Assembly (NCBI GenBank): GCA_964494645.1
Contig: CAZBSH010000001.1
Span: 1-64,000, forward strand
DNA: 64,000 nucleotides
Source of the DNA: Christensenella sp964494645
GTDB taxonomy: Bacteria; Bacillota; Clostridia; Christensenellales; Christensenellaceae
Direction: 5' to 3'
In this document: in pieces, positions 41,457 to 49,131 of the stretch
Position numbering within the stretch: position 1 is the first letter of the stretch
Layout: every line of letters begins with the position of its first letter
Position numbers and translations under genes: made by a program
Notes under the pieces: generated by a model
The model's database searches: none
Seen by the model: the letters and a program-made list of their open reading frames with translations, nothing else
Told to the model about the DNA's origin: nothing

Positions 41457-42352
41457 AGCGGATCATAAAATATGTATCGGTAGCGATCGTTGCGGCGGCG
41501 GTCGTCGTTGCCTGTGCCATATTGCCGCCCTATCTGGCGCAGAAAAACGATCAGTCGTTTTTGGGGAAAATCAATAAAGATACACAGGCGTCAGAGTCTT
41601 ATCAGTACAAGGCATCGAAGTACCAGAAAACAAAGGTACTTTACGAGATCATCGAACAGCAGGGAGAATTTATAGGGAGCGAGTGGCGCAGGTCAGCAAA
41701 AGAGACAGAGTGGGCAACAATGAGTGAATCCGCCGCGGCGAGCGATACGGCTTCAACTCCGCGTCCGGATGAGTATACATCGTCGGCGCAGCTCGATGTT
41801 TTTGATGGAAGGGATGCGGAAAAAGATGCGGTAATGACGCAGGCACAGGCAGAAATGGCGCTTGTGCGCGAGGCGAGGTTGTTGCAGAGCGCCGGTGCGA
41901 TCCCGCATTTCGATTTGGGTAAGCAAGGGGACTATAGCGCGGTGGAAAGTATTTCCTTTTGGCGTGCATCCGATCCGACAGTATCGAATTCCAAGTTTTA
42001 TTTCTGGCAGGGATCAATCTCTAATCCAAAGTCAGGTGAGAGATACTGGTTTATGATGGATGATGACATTGGCAAGGTCTATTTTATGAATATCGGCTAT
42101 GAAAACAAACCAAACTGGGATGCAAACGTTCATGAGAACTGGGATATGAAAGAGCTGAGAAAAACGGCGGACGCATTTGCCGCCTACCATGAGCTTGCAA
42201 TTGATAAGGAACAGCAGCAGATAGAGAGCGTTGACTTAATAAACAGTTTGTACGCGATGACAAACAAAGACTATGAGATTATGACGGAAGTGCAAAGTTT
42301 TCCCGCATATAAATCCTACAGAATAGTATTGAAACCGTCTGATATTTTATAA
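41453..42352 (+). CDS. Membrane-anchored extracellular protein of the two-component operon
   Basis: The start is the ATG at 41453, overlapping the kinase stop by four bases; AAGGAGG lies 11 bases before it. The 299-residue product has one N-terminal membrane helix (about 7-27) and a large extracellular part, rich in Ser/Thr near residue 90, then FYFWQGSISNP and MMDDDIGKVYFMNIGYE strands. The gene order regulator, kinase, single-pass extracellular protein recalls WalH/WalI-like modulators, but I see no clear homology. It may tune the kinase across the membrane. Confidence 0.7.
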   Translation: MKRIIKYVSVAIVAAAVVVACAILPPYLAQKNDQSFLGKINKDTQASESYQYKASKYQKTKVLYEIIEQQGEFIGSEWRRSAKETEWATMSESAAASDTASTPRPDEYTSSAQLDVFDGRDAEKDAVMTQAQAEMALVREARLLQSAGAIPHFDLGKQGDYSAVESISFWRASDPTVSNSKFYFWQGSISNPKSGERYWFMMDDDIGKVYFMNIGYENKPNWDANVHENWDMKELRKTADAFAAYHELAIDKEQQQIESVDLINSLYAMTNKDYEIMTEVQSFPAYKSYRIVLKPSDIL

Positions 42353-42395
42353 ACCTTACAAAAATGATACAACACTGATGTGAAAAATATGCTTT

Positions 42396-42442
42396 GACCC
42401 TGTATTCTTGAAGACAGAAGAAAGAATACAGGGTCTTTTTTT
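42396..42442 (+). terminator. Terminator of the two-component operon
   Basis: A 14-bp perfect stem (42396-42409 with 42422-42435) with a 12-base loop is followed by seven T. Confidence 0.93.
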
Positions 42443-42463
42443 AAAAAAAGGAGCGTGACAAAC

Positions 42464-43330
42464 ATGCGTTTGGTACAACCATATGAAGGTACAATAAGAA
42501 GAGGGCGCAGACGGGCGACAAAAAGGTTTGGTGTTTTTCTGGTCGTCGCAGCGCTCATTATGATGGGAGTATTTTTTCTGCTGCATGCGTTTCCGTTGGA
42601 CACCGGCAGGGCGGCGGATTCACCCGACCATTCTCTTGTTATGACAGGAAATGTGCGTCAGACGCTACCGGTTTCGGAGGAGAGCTCTTTGTCGCGAGCG
42701 GCGAGCGATAAAACCTCAGACGTGATCGCCTCAGACCATGGCAGAACGGAAAGCGGATTTCTTGTCCTGGTAAACTGGGATCACCCGATCACGAGCGAAC
42801 GACCCAATCATTTGGTTGCGTTGGGCGATGTTTTTGGCGATGAGGTCGCTGTGGAAGACGCCGGCGGATATATCAACAAAACAGCGGGGGAAGCGGCGCG
42901 TCAGATGTTTTTTGCAGCACAAAGCGAAGGCGTTGGAAAATATGAGATAAACAGCGTATACCGATCGGTTGCACAGCAAAGTCAGCTGTGGCAGGCACAA
43001 TTGAAGAAAAATCCGGCATATGGACGAGATCCTTTCACAATGCCGGTACGTGCAATGCCGGGCAACGCAAGCGAACATTCGACGGGGCTTGCCCTAGATA
43101 TTCTGTCTGTTGACGACGACACGGCAGATGATGGATATGGTGATACGCGCGAAGGAAAATGGTTAAAGGAAAATGCATGGAAATATGGATTTATTATGCG
43201 TTATCCAAAGGACAAGGAAAGCATTACGGGAGTGGTCTATGAACCTTGGCATTACCGTTATGTGGGAAAGCAAGCGGCAAAAGAGATATATCAGTCGGGC
43301 GTATGCCTGGAAGAATATCTGCATTCATAA
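42464..43330 (+). CDS. vanY: VanY-family D-alanyl-D-alanine carboxypeptidase (membrane-anchored)
   Basis: The 288-residue protein starts at the ATG at 42464, ten bases after AAGGAG. A basic N-terminus (RRGRRRATKR) and one membrane helix anchor it outside. The M15B domain has the SVYRS substrate segment, the zinc motif SEHSTGLALDI and the second zinc/catalytic motif EPWHYRYVG. It cuts terminal D-Ala from stem peptides. No van regulatory genes are present; a housekeeping wall role is likely rather than vancomycin resistance. Confidence 0.92.
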   Translation: MRLVQPYEGTIRRGRRRATKRFGVFLVVAALIMMGVFFLLHAFPLDTGRAADSPDHSLVMTGNVRQTLPVSEESSLSRAASDKTSDVIASDHGRTESGFLVLVNWDHPITSERPNHLVALGDVFGDEVAVEDAGGYINKTAGEAARQMFFAAQSEGVGKYEINSVYRSVAQQSQLWQAQLKKNPAYGRDPFTMPVRAMPGNASEHSTGLALDILSVDDDTADDGYGDTREGKWLKENAWKYGFIMRYPKDKESITGVVYEPWHYRYVGKQAAKEIYQSGVCLEEYLHS

Positions 43331-43424
43331 AGATTTGCAATAGTAAAGAAAGGGAGTGAGGCACACAATCAAAACAACAAGTAAAATCTCTCAAACAATA
43401 ACATGAAATTTCTGTCGAACGTGT

Positions 43425-43458
43425 GAAATCCGCTCAGATTGGGCGGATTTCATTTTTT
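43425..43458 (+). terminator. Terminator of the VanY-type gene
   Basis: GAAATCCGC (43425-43433) pairs with GCGGATTTC (43443-43451), followed by ATTTTTT. Confidence 0.9.
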
Positions 43459-43692
43459 CATTTTCCGAAAAACAAGAAAATGGATTAAATTGTATAGTAT
43501 TAGTAAACTATGATGCATTGTTTATTTAAAAATAAAAATATGTTACAGCAATGAATCAATAAATATTAGCTCTATGAAGCGATAAATATGTTGACAAGGA
43601 AGGGCGGCTGTGGCAAAATAATATTTGCGCTTATTGGTTTAGTTTTGATAAACAAAAAGTTTATATAAGTGCTACTTTGCAAGGGGAGATCT
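43459..43692 (+). promoter_or_regulatory. AT-rich control region of the cupin regulator and potABCD
   Basis: This stretch has no coding potential. It has a TTGACA at 43591-43596 with only weak -10 matches after it, and a TTGATAAAC-AAAAA-GTTTAT type inverted repeat (ATAAAC 43648-43653, GTTTAT 43659-43664) about 30 bases before the regulator start. An operator for the XRE-cupin protein is a fair guess, as such regulators often control their own operon. Confidence 0.45.
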
Positions 43693-44226
43693 ATGGATAT
43701 TGGTGAAAAAATTAAAATCAGAAGGCAAAGCCTGGGATTGACGCAAAGCGAGCTTGCAGACCGCGCGGAGCTTTCCAAAGGCTTTATTTCTCAATTAGAG
43801 CGTGATCTGACATCGCCGTCCATTGCCACGCTGACAGATATTTTGGAATGTCTGGGGACGGATTTGCAGGAATTTTTTAATGAACGCGAAGAGGAAAAAG
43901 TAGCGTTTTCTCCTGCTGATCTATTCGAAAAGGAAGAGGAAGATAAAAGTATCCTTTGGCTTGTACCGAATGCGCAAAAAAATAAAATGGAGCCGATCCT
44001 GCTGCGTCTGAAATCGGGAGCGGCAACCGAAAGAGATAACCCACATGAGGGAGAAGAGTTCGGTTATGTGCTTTCGGGTACGGTGACGCTTGTTTTGGGC
44101 ATGAAGCGGCATAAGATCAGGAAGGGTGGCAGTTTTTATTTTAAGACCAATGTGCCGCACCATATTGAAAATAGCGGGAGAAAAGATGCGGAGATCGTGT
44201 GGATATCCACGCCGCCAATGTTTTAA
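43693..44226 (+). CDS. XRE-family regulator with cupin sensor domain
   Basis: The 177-residue protein has an N-terminal helix-turn-helix (RQSLGLTQSELADRAELSKG, then FISQLERDLTSPS) and a C-terminal cupin barrel (about 90-177: HEGEEFGYVLSGTVTLVLG and VPHHIENSG). This PuuR-like layout is often found at the head of pot operons, where polyamine binding to the cupin changes DNA binding. GGGGAGA precedes the ATG, and potA follows after 12 bases. Confidence 0.93.
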   Translation: MDIGEKIKIRRQSLGLTQSELADRAELSKGFISQLERDLTSPSIATLTDILECLGTDLQEFFNEREEEKVAFSPADLFEKEEEDKSILWLVPNAQKNKMEPILLRLKSGAATERDNPHEGEEFGYVLSGTVTLVLGMKRHKIRKGGSFYFKTNVPHHIENSGRKDAEIVWISTPPMF

Positions 44227-44238
44227 GGGGGAGAAAAT

Positions 44239-45327
44239 ATGTCGGAACATATTATTGATTTTATTAACGTATATAAGGAATTTGAAGGTGTGGAAGTGCT
44301 TTCGAATATCAATTTGTACATCAAGCAAAACGAATTTTTGACCCTTCTTGGACCATCGGGGTGTGGGAAGACGACGTTGCTGCGCATTATTGCAGGATTT
44401 GAAGAGCCTACACGCGGTGATGTACATTTGTTTGGAGAAAGCATCAAGGGATTGCCGCCTTTTAAGCGGCGTGTTAATACGGTGTTTCAAAAATATGCCT
44501 TGTTCCCGCATTTGAATGTATTTGACAATATTGCGTTTGGCTTGAAGATCAAAAAAATGGAGAAACAGTCCATCAAGAAAAAAGTAAGCGATATGCTTAA
44601 GCTGGTAGGGCTCGCCGGTTATGGCGATAGAGATATCGCAAAGCTTTCAGGCGGTCAGCAACAGCGTGTTGCCATTGCGCGCGCACTGGTAAACGAGCCG
44701 GAGGTACTTTTGTTAGACGAGCCGCTGGGTGCGCTTGATTTGAAATTTCGACAGGAAATGCAACTTGAATTAAAGCGTATGCAAAAATCGTTGGGCATCA
44801 CGTTTGTATATGTTACACATGATCAGGAAGAGGCACTTACCATGAGTGATGCAATCGCGGTTATGAATGACGGCGTGATACAGCAACTGGGACCGCCGGA
44901 GCAAATATACAATGAACCGCGCAACTCCTTTGTAGCGGATTTTATTGGGGAATCAAATATTATCAGCGGCGTTATGAAGCGCGATTATTTTGTGCGTTTT
45001 GCCAATACGGATTTTGAGTGCCTCGATCGAGGATTTAATGAAAATGAGCCGGTGCAGGTGGTCGTGCGACCGGAGGACATCAATATCACCAAAAAGATCA
45101 CGGACGATATGATCGTAGGCAAGGTTTCATCTGTGTTGTTTATGGGTGTACATTATGAGATTCGCGTAGACGGCGATAATGGTTTTGAGTGGCTTATCCA
45201 TTCCACGGATTTTTACGATGTGGGCGACAGGGTGGGTTTTGCGCTCGAACCGGACGATATTCACGTTATGGAAGTGAGTCAATACGATAAGATGCGCACA
45301 GATGATGTAGCGGAGGCGGTAAGATGA
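44239..45327 (+). CDS. potA: Spermidine/putrescine ABC transporter ATPase PotA
   Basis: The 362-residue ATPase has Walker A GPSGCGKTT, Q-loop FQKYALFPHLNV, signature LSGGQQQRVAIARAL, Walker B LLLDEPLGALD and the H-loop VTHDQEEAL, plus a C-terminal TOBE regulatory domain (VVRPEDI and after). It powers polyamine import through PotBC. It overlaps potB by four bases. Confidence 0.95.
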   Translation: MSEHIIDFINVYKEFEGVEVLSNINLYIKQNEFLTLLGPSGCGKTTLLRIIAGFEEPTRGDVHLFGESIKGLPPFKRRVNTVFQKYALFPHLNVFDNIAFGLKIKKMEKQSIKKKVSDMLKLVGLAGYGDRDIAKLSGGQQQRVAIARALVNEPEVLLLDEPLGALDLKFRQEMQLELKRMQKSLGITFVYVTHDQEEALTMSDAIAVMNDGVIQQLGPPEQIYNEPRNSFVADFIGESNIISGVMKRDYFVRFANTDFECLDRGFNENEPVQVVVRPEDINITKKITDDMIVGKVSSVLFMGVHYEIRVDGDNGFEWLIHSTDFYDVGDRVGFALEPDDIHVMEVSQYDKMRTDDVAEAVR

Positions 45328-46187
45328 AGGCGAACAACAAACAGTTGAGCGCTACATTGCAGTCGCGCAAGGTATTCGCATTACCATATGTCATCTGGAT
45401 CGGGATATTTACGGTCGCGCCGCTGATCTTGATTTTATTGTATGCGTTTACAACGACGGGATCAGGTGGTGTAATGGTTCTGACTGCGGAAAATATACAG
45501 AGAGCGTTTTCACCGCTTTACATGACAGTCTTTTGGCGCAGTGTATGGATGGCGCTGCTTGCGACAGCGGTGTGCCTGTTGCTTGGGTATCCGGTGGCGT
45601 ATATCCTATCGCGCATGAAGGCAAACACAGCCGCGATCGTATCGATTTTGTTTATTCTTCCTATGTGGATGAACTTTTTGCTGCGCACTTACGCATGGCG
45701 CGCGTTGCTTGATAACGCAGGTATCATCAATCAGGGGTTAATAGCGCTGGGGCTGCCACCGGTACAATTTTTGTACACGTCGGGCGCGATCATTTTTGGA
45801 TTGGTATATAATTTCCTTCCTTTTATGATCCTGCCTATTTATTCGGTGTTCCAGAAGATGGATACTTCATGTATTCAGGCGGCACAAGATTTGGGTGCAA
45901 ATAAATGGCAGACGTTCTGGCGGGTGACGCTGCCGCTTTCCAAAGGCGGCATCATCTCGGGTGTGACAATGGTATTTATGCCTGCGATGACAACGTTCGT
46001 TATTACGAGACTGTTGGGCGGCAGCCATTTTATGATGTATGGCGATTTGATTGAGATGCAGTTTTTGTTGCTTTCAGAATGGAATTTTGGCAGTGCGCTC
46101 GCCGTGGTCATGATGATCTTGACGATTCTTTTCATGTGGCTGATGCGGAAATATGACAAGGAAGGAGACGGCAGTACCCTGATGTAG
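45324..46187 (+). CDS. potB: Spermidine/putrescine ABC transporter permease PotB
   Basis: The 287-residue permease has about six membrane helices and the EAA loop AAQDLGANKWQTFWRVTLP that docks the ATPase. The FILPMWMNFLLRTYAW segment is typical of PotB. It overlaps potA and precedes potC. Confidence 0.94.
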   Translation: MKANNKQLSATLQSRKVFALPYVIWIGIFTVAPLILILLYAFTTTGSGGVMVLTAENIQRAFSPLYMTVFWRSVWMALLATAVCLLLGYPVAYILSRMKANTAAIVSILFILPMWMNFLLRTYAWRALLDNAGIINQGLIALGLPPVQFLYTSGAIIFGLVYNFLPFMILPIYSVFQKMDTSCIQAAQDLGANKWQTFWRVTLPLSKGGIISGVTMVFMPAMTTFVITRLLGGSHFMMYGDLIEMQFLLLSEWNFGSALAVVMMILTILFMWLMRKYDKEGDGSTLM

Positions 46188-46205
46188 GGATTGCCGGGGA
46201 TGAGT

Positions 46206-47003
46206 ATGGGAAAATTTTTCAAACGGTTTTATTTGGCGATCATACTGGTGTTTATGTACCTTCCGATCTTTGCGCTTATCATCTTCTCGTTTAACGAGTC
46301 AAAATCTATGGCGAAATGGACAGGATTTTCGCTACATTGGTATGAGCAGCTGTTTTCTGATCCGGCGATTGCCGAGGCGATTTGGGTAACGATATCCATC
46401 GCGATCATCGCCTCGCTCGCGGCAACTCTGATCGGGACGTTGGCGGCGGTTGGGATGGACAATTTCCGCAAGCGAAATAAGAATACAATGATCAATCTGA
46501 CGTATATCCCGATGGTGAACGCAGAGATCGTAACAGGTATCTCTCTGTTGTTACTTTTTATCTTCTTTAATATTCCGCGTGGATATTGGACAATGCTGTT
46601 GGCACATATCACATTTGATATCCCGTTCGTGATATTCTCTGTGCTGCCTAAGCTTCGTCAGATGGATCCGGGAACTTATGAGGCGGCGCTCGATATGGGG
46701 GCAAAGCCGGGATATGCGGTTCGCAAGGTAATATTGCCGCAAATCGCGCCGGGTATCATTACGGGCGCGTTACTGGCGTTTACAATGTCTTTTGACGATT
46801 TTATGATCAGCTTCTTTACGTCGCAGGGCACGACACAAAATTTATCGACATATATATACAGTATGGCGCGCGTGGGGATCAATCCGATGATCAATGCGCT
46901 TTCGGCGATTATGTTTGTTGTCGTGATCGCTCTGCTGCTGGTTATAAACTTGCGCTCAATCAGGAAAACAAAGAAGACACCAAATGTGGAAAGCTTTCGA
47001 TAG
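46206..47003 (+). CDS. potC: Spermidine/putrescine ABC transporter permease PotC
   Basis: The roughly 265-residue permease has six helices, the EAA loop EAALDMGAKPGYAVRKVILP and the PotC-like AFTMSFDDFMISFFTSQG. Starts at 46191 (TTG), 46200 and 46206 (ATG) are possible; GGGG at 46196-46199 best suits 46206. Confidence 0.93.
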   Translation: MGKFFKRFYLAIILVFMYLPIFALIIFSFNESKSMAKWTGFSLHWYEQLFSDPAIAEAIWVTISIAIIASLAATLIGTLAAVGMDNFRKRNKNTMINLTYIPMVNAEIVTGISLLLLFIFFNIPRGYWTMLLAHITFDIPFVIFSVLPKLRQMDPGTYEAALDMGAKPGYAVRKVILPQIAPGIITGALLAFTMSFDDFMISFFTSQGTTQNLSTYIYSMARVGINPMINALSAIMFVVVIALLLVINLRSIRKTKKTPNVESFR

Positions 47004-47021
47004 ATACAGGATAGGAAATCA

Positions 47022-48077
47022 ATGAAAAAAATAATTTGTATGATTTTAGCAGCAGCTATGGCAGCCGTGATGTTGGCGGGGTGCGCGGCAGCAGACGGAG
47101 AGGGCGGTCGTACGGTCGTCAACTTCCTCAACTGGGGAGATTATATCGACCCGGAGGTGATCCCTATGTTTGAGGAGGAAAACCCGGATATAAAGATCAA
47201 TATGACGACGGTGCCGTCAAATGAAGAGATGTATGTCATCGCTACGACGGAAGGTACGCAGATTGATATTGTTGTGCCGTCGGAATATATGATCCAGCGA
47301 CTGATGCTCGAAGACCGGCTGGCGGAGATAGACCATTCCAAAATGGAGAATGATCAATATGTGGAAGACTTCGTCAAAACATGTACCTATGACCCGGAGG
47401 GAAAGTATTCTCTCCCATATACATGGGGCACATTTGGTTTGCTGTATAATATTAAAATGACAGGAAAAGAGATTGACAGTTGGGATGCGCTTTTTGATCC
47501 GCAATATAAAAATCAGATTTTGATGTATGATAGCATCCGTGATAGCATCGGTCTTGCGCTCATCAAGCTTGGCTATAGCGTCAATACGCGTGATCCGCAG
47601 CAACTTGACGAGGCGGCAGAGCTTCTCGTCTCTCAAAAACCGCTCGTGCTCGCTTATGGAACGGACGATCTTAGGATGACGATGACAAACGGCAGCGCTG
47701 CGATGGCGCCCATGTATGCGGGTGACGCAGCATATTCCATGGCGGATAACGAGGATTTGCGTTATGTTGTTCCCAAGGAAGGGGCGAATATTTTTGTGGA
47801 TGGTATGTGTATTCTAAAAACGACGGACGCCTACGACGCTTCGTTGCGTTTTTTGGATTTCATGATGCGACCGGATATTGCTGCGCTCAATGCGGAATAT
47901 ACGGGCTATTCTACGCCGGAGGACGCGGCGCTTGCGCTTGTCGACCAAGAGATGCTGGACAATGATGCATTCAATCCACCCAAAGAGGACCTTGTGCATT
48001 GCGAATATTATGAATATTTGCCCAAAGAGATTTTGCGTCTATATGAAGACGCGTGGATGAAGGTAAAGATCGCATAA
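47022..48077 (+). CDS. potD: Polyamine-binding lipoprotein PotD
   Basis: The 351-residue lipoprotein has lipobox LAGC (Cys about 21). The mature protein has the PotD opening VVNFLNWGDYIDPEVIPMFE, then VPSEYMIQRL and LPYTWGTFGLLYN, and ends with the PKEILRLYEDAWMKVK helix. It captures spermidine or putrescine outside the membrane and delivers it to PotBC. It is the last gene of the operon. Confidence 0.95.
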   Translation: MKKIICMILAAAMAAVMLAGCAAADGEGGRTVVNFLNWGDYIDPEVIPMFEEENPDIKINMTTVPSNEEMYVIATTEGTQIDIVVPSEYMIQRLMLEDRLAEIDHSKMENDQYVEDFVKTCTYDPEGKYSLPYTWGTFGLLYNIKMTGKEIDSWDALFDPQYKNQILMYDSIRDSIGLALIKLGYSVNTRDPQQLDEAAELLVSQKPLVLAYGTDDLRMTMTNGSAAMAPMYAGDAAYSMADNEDLRYVVPKEGANIFVDGMCILKTTDAYDASLRFLDFMMRPDIAALNAEYTGYSTPEDAALALVDQEMLDNDAFNPPKEDLVHCEYYEYLPKEILRLYEDAWMKVKIA

Positions 48078-48082
48078 CAAAA

Positions 48083-48113
48083 AAAGGCGTATCCCTTGGG
48101 ACTACGCCTTTTC
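48083..48113. terminator. Bidirectional terminator after potD
   Basis: AAAAGGCGTA pairs with TACGCCTTTT around a TCCCTTGGGAC loop, between convergent potD and the sugar-binding protein gene. Confidence 0.88.
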
Positions 48114-48123
48114 CTTATGCTTT

Positions 48124-49131
48124 TTATCCGTATACTTCTTCTTTGGTGAAATGACCACCGTCTATCAGCACTTTATCTATGTTTTCCTTGGTGATGATTT
48201 GTCCGTTGATCAAACTGGCGGGAATGCCGCCTTCTATGCCATTGTCGAAATCCGCATTTGTCTGTGGGTCTTTGCCCATCGCTATATTATATGCCTGATC
48301 GATCGCTGTGCGCGCAAGCTCTTTTAAGTCCATATACACGGTCATGGATTGTGTACCCGCAATGACACGTTTGACTGCGTCAAGTTCAGTATCCATCCCG
48401 GTGATCACAACAGGATCGGTGATACCAAGTTCGCTTAGTGCCTCAATGCACGCACCGGAGAGTTTATCGTTGGGCGCTAAAATAGCGTCGATCCGGTTTC
48501 CGTTCTTGGATACCGCCTCCTTGACCATTTCTTTTGCAACATCTGCAGACCATCCTTCTACTGCACCGTCAAGGATGATGTTGATACTATCTTTGACAGG
48601 CTCCAACCCATTCATGGCGCCCTCGTAAAGCAACGTTGCATTGTTGTCGTTTGGGTCACCCTTCAAAATAATGTAATCGCCCTCATACACCATTTCGGAA
48701 AGATACTGTCCAATAATCTGACCGATTTTTGTGCTGTCGTATCCTACAAACAGGTCTACATCCTGACCGAGGATCGCACGCGCATAATCAACAACCTTGA
48801 CCTTCTTTTGTTCGGCATACGCGAGAATATCGGAAACATTATTGATATCGCGGGGAATCAGAACCAGCACGTCGATACCGCTGTCAATCAGTTCCTTGCA
48901 ATCGTCAAGCTGAGACTTCACCTTTTCATCGGTATTCAATCTTGTCTCGATCTGAATGCCGAGTTCCTTTGCGCGTTCTTCCATATACCCCTGTTCCTGC
49001 GGCCAACGTGCCGCCGGACCAACGCCAAAAGATACGCCGATTTTAACATCCTCCTTGGATTTGCTGCAACCTGCCGCAAGCCCTGTTAACAAAAGCAGCG
49101 AAAGCAGACAACATACGATACGTTTTATCAT
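48124..49131 (-). CDS. Orphan sugar-binding lipoprotein (periplasmic-binding-protein type 1)
   Basis: The 335-residue lipoprotein has lipobox LAAGC (Cys about 22). The mature fold is of the XylF/RbsB class: KIGVSFGVGPAARWPQEQGY, LVLIPRDINNVSDIL, ILAPNDKLSGACIEAL and ITGMDTELDAVKRV. No sugar permease or ATPase is near. It overlaps the gene for a Cache-GGDEF-EAL sensor by four bases, on the same strand, so it probably delivers a ligand signal to that sensor rather than feeding a transporter. The sugar is unknown. Confidence 0.88.
   Translation of the reverse strand: MIKRIVCCLLSLLLLTGLAAGCSKSKEDVKIGVSFGVGPAARWPQEQGYMEERAKELGIQIETRLNTDEKVKSQLDDCKELIDSGIDVLVLIPRDINNVSDILAYAEQKKVKVVDYARAILGQDVDLFVGYDSTKIGQIIGQYLSEMVYEGDYIILKGDPNDNNATLLYEGAMNGLEPVKDSINIILDGAVEGWSADVAKEMVKEAVSKNGNRIDAILAPNDKLSGACIEALSELGITDPVVITGMDTELDAVKRVIAGTQSMTVYMDLKELARTAIDQAYNIAMGKDPQTNADFDNGIEGGIPASLINGQIITKENIDKVLIDGGHFTKEEVYG

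Noticed and set aside
42464..43330. VanY-type gene as a vancomycin resistance determinant
   Set aside because: No vanHAX or vanRS genes are present, and M15B carboxypeptidases are common housekeeping enzymes.
43331..43424. Tiny frames after the VanY-type gene
   Set aside because: The longest is 16 codons with a badly spaced ribosome site; I see nothing supportable.
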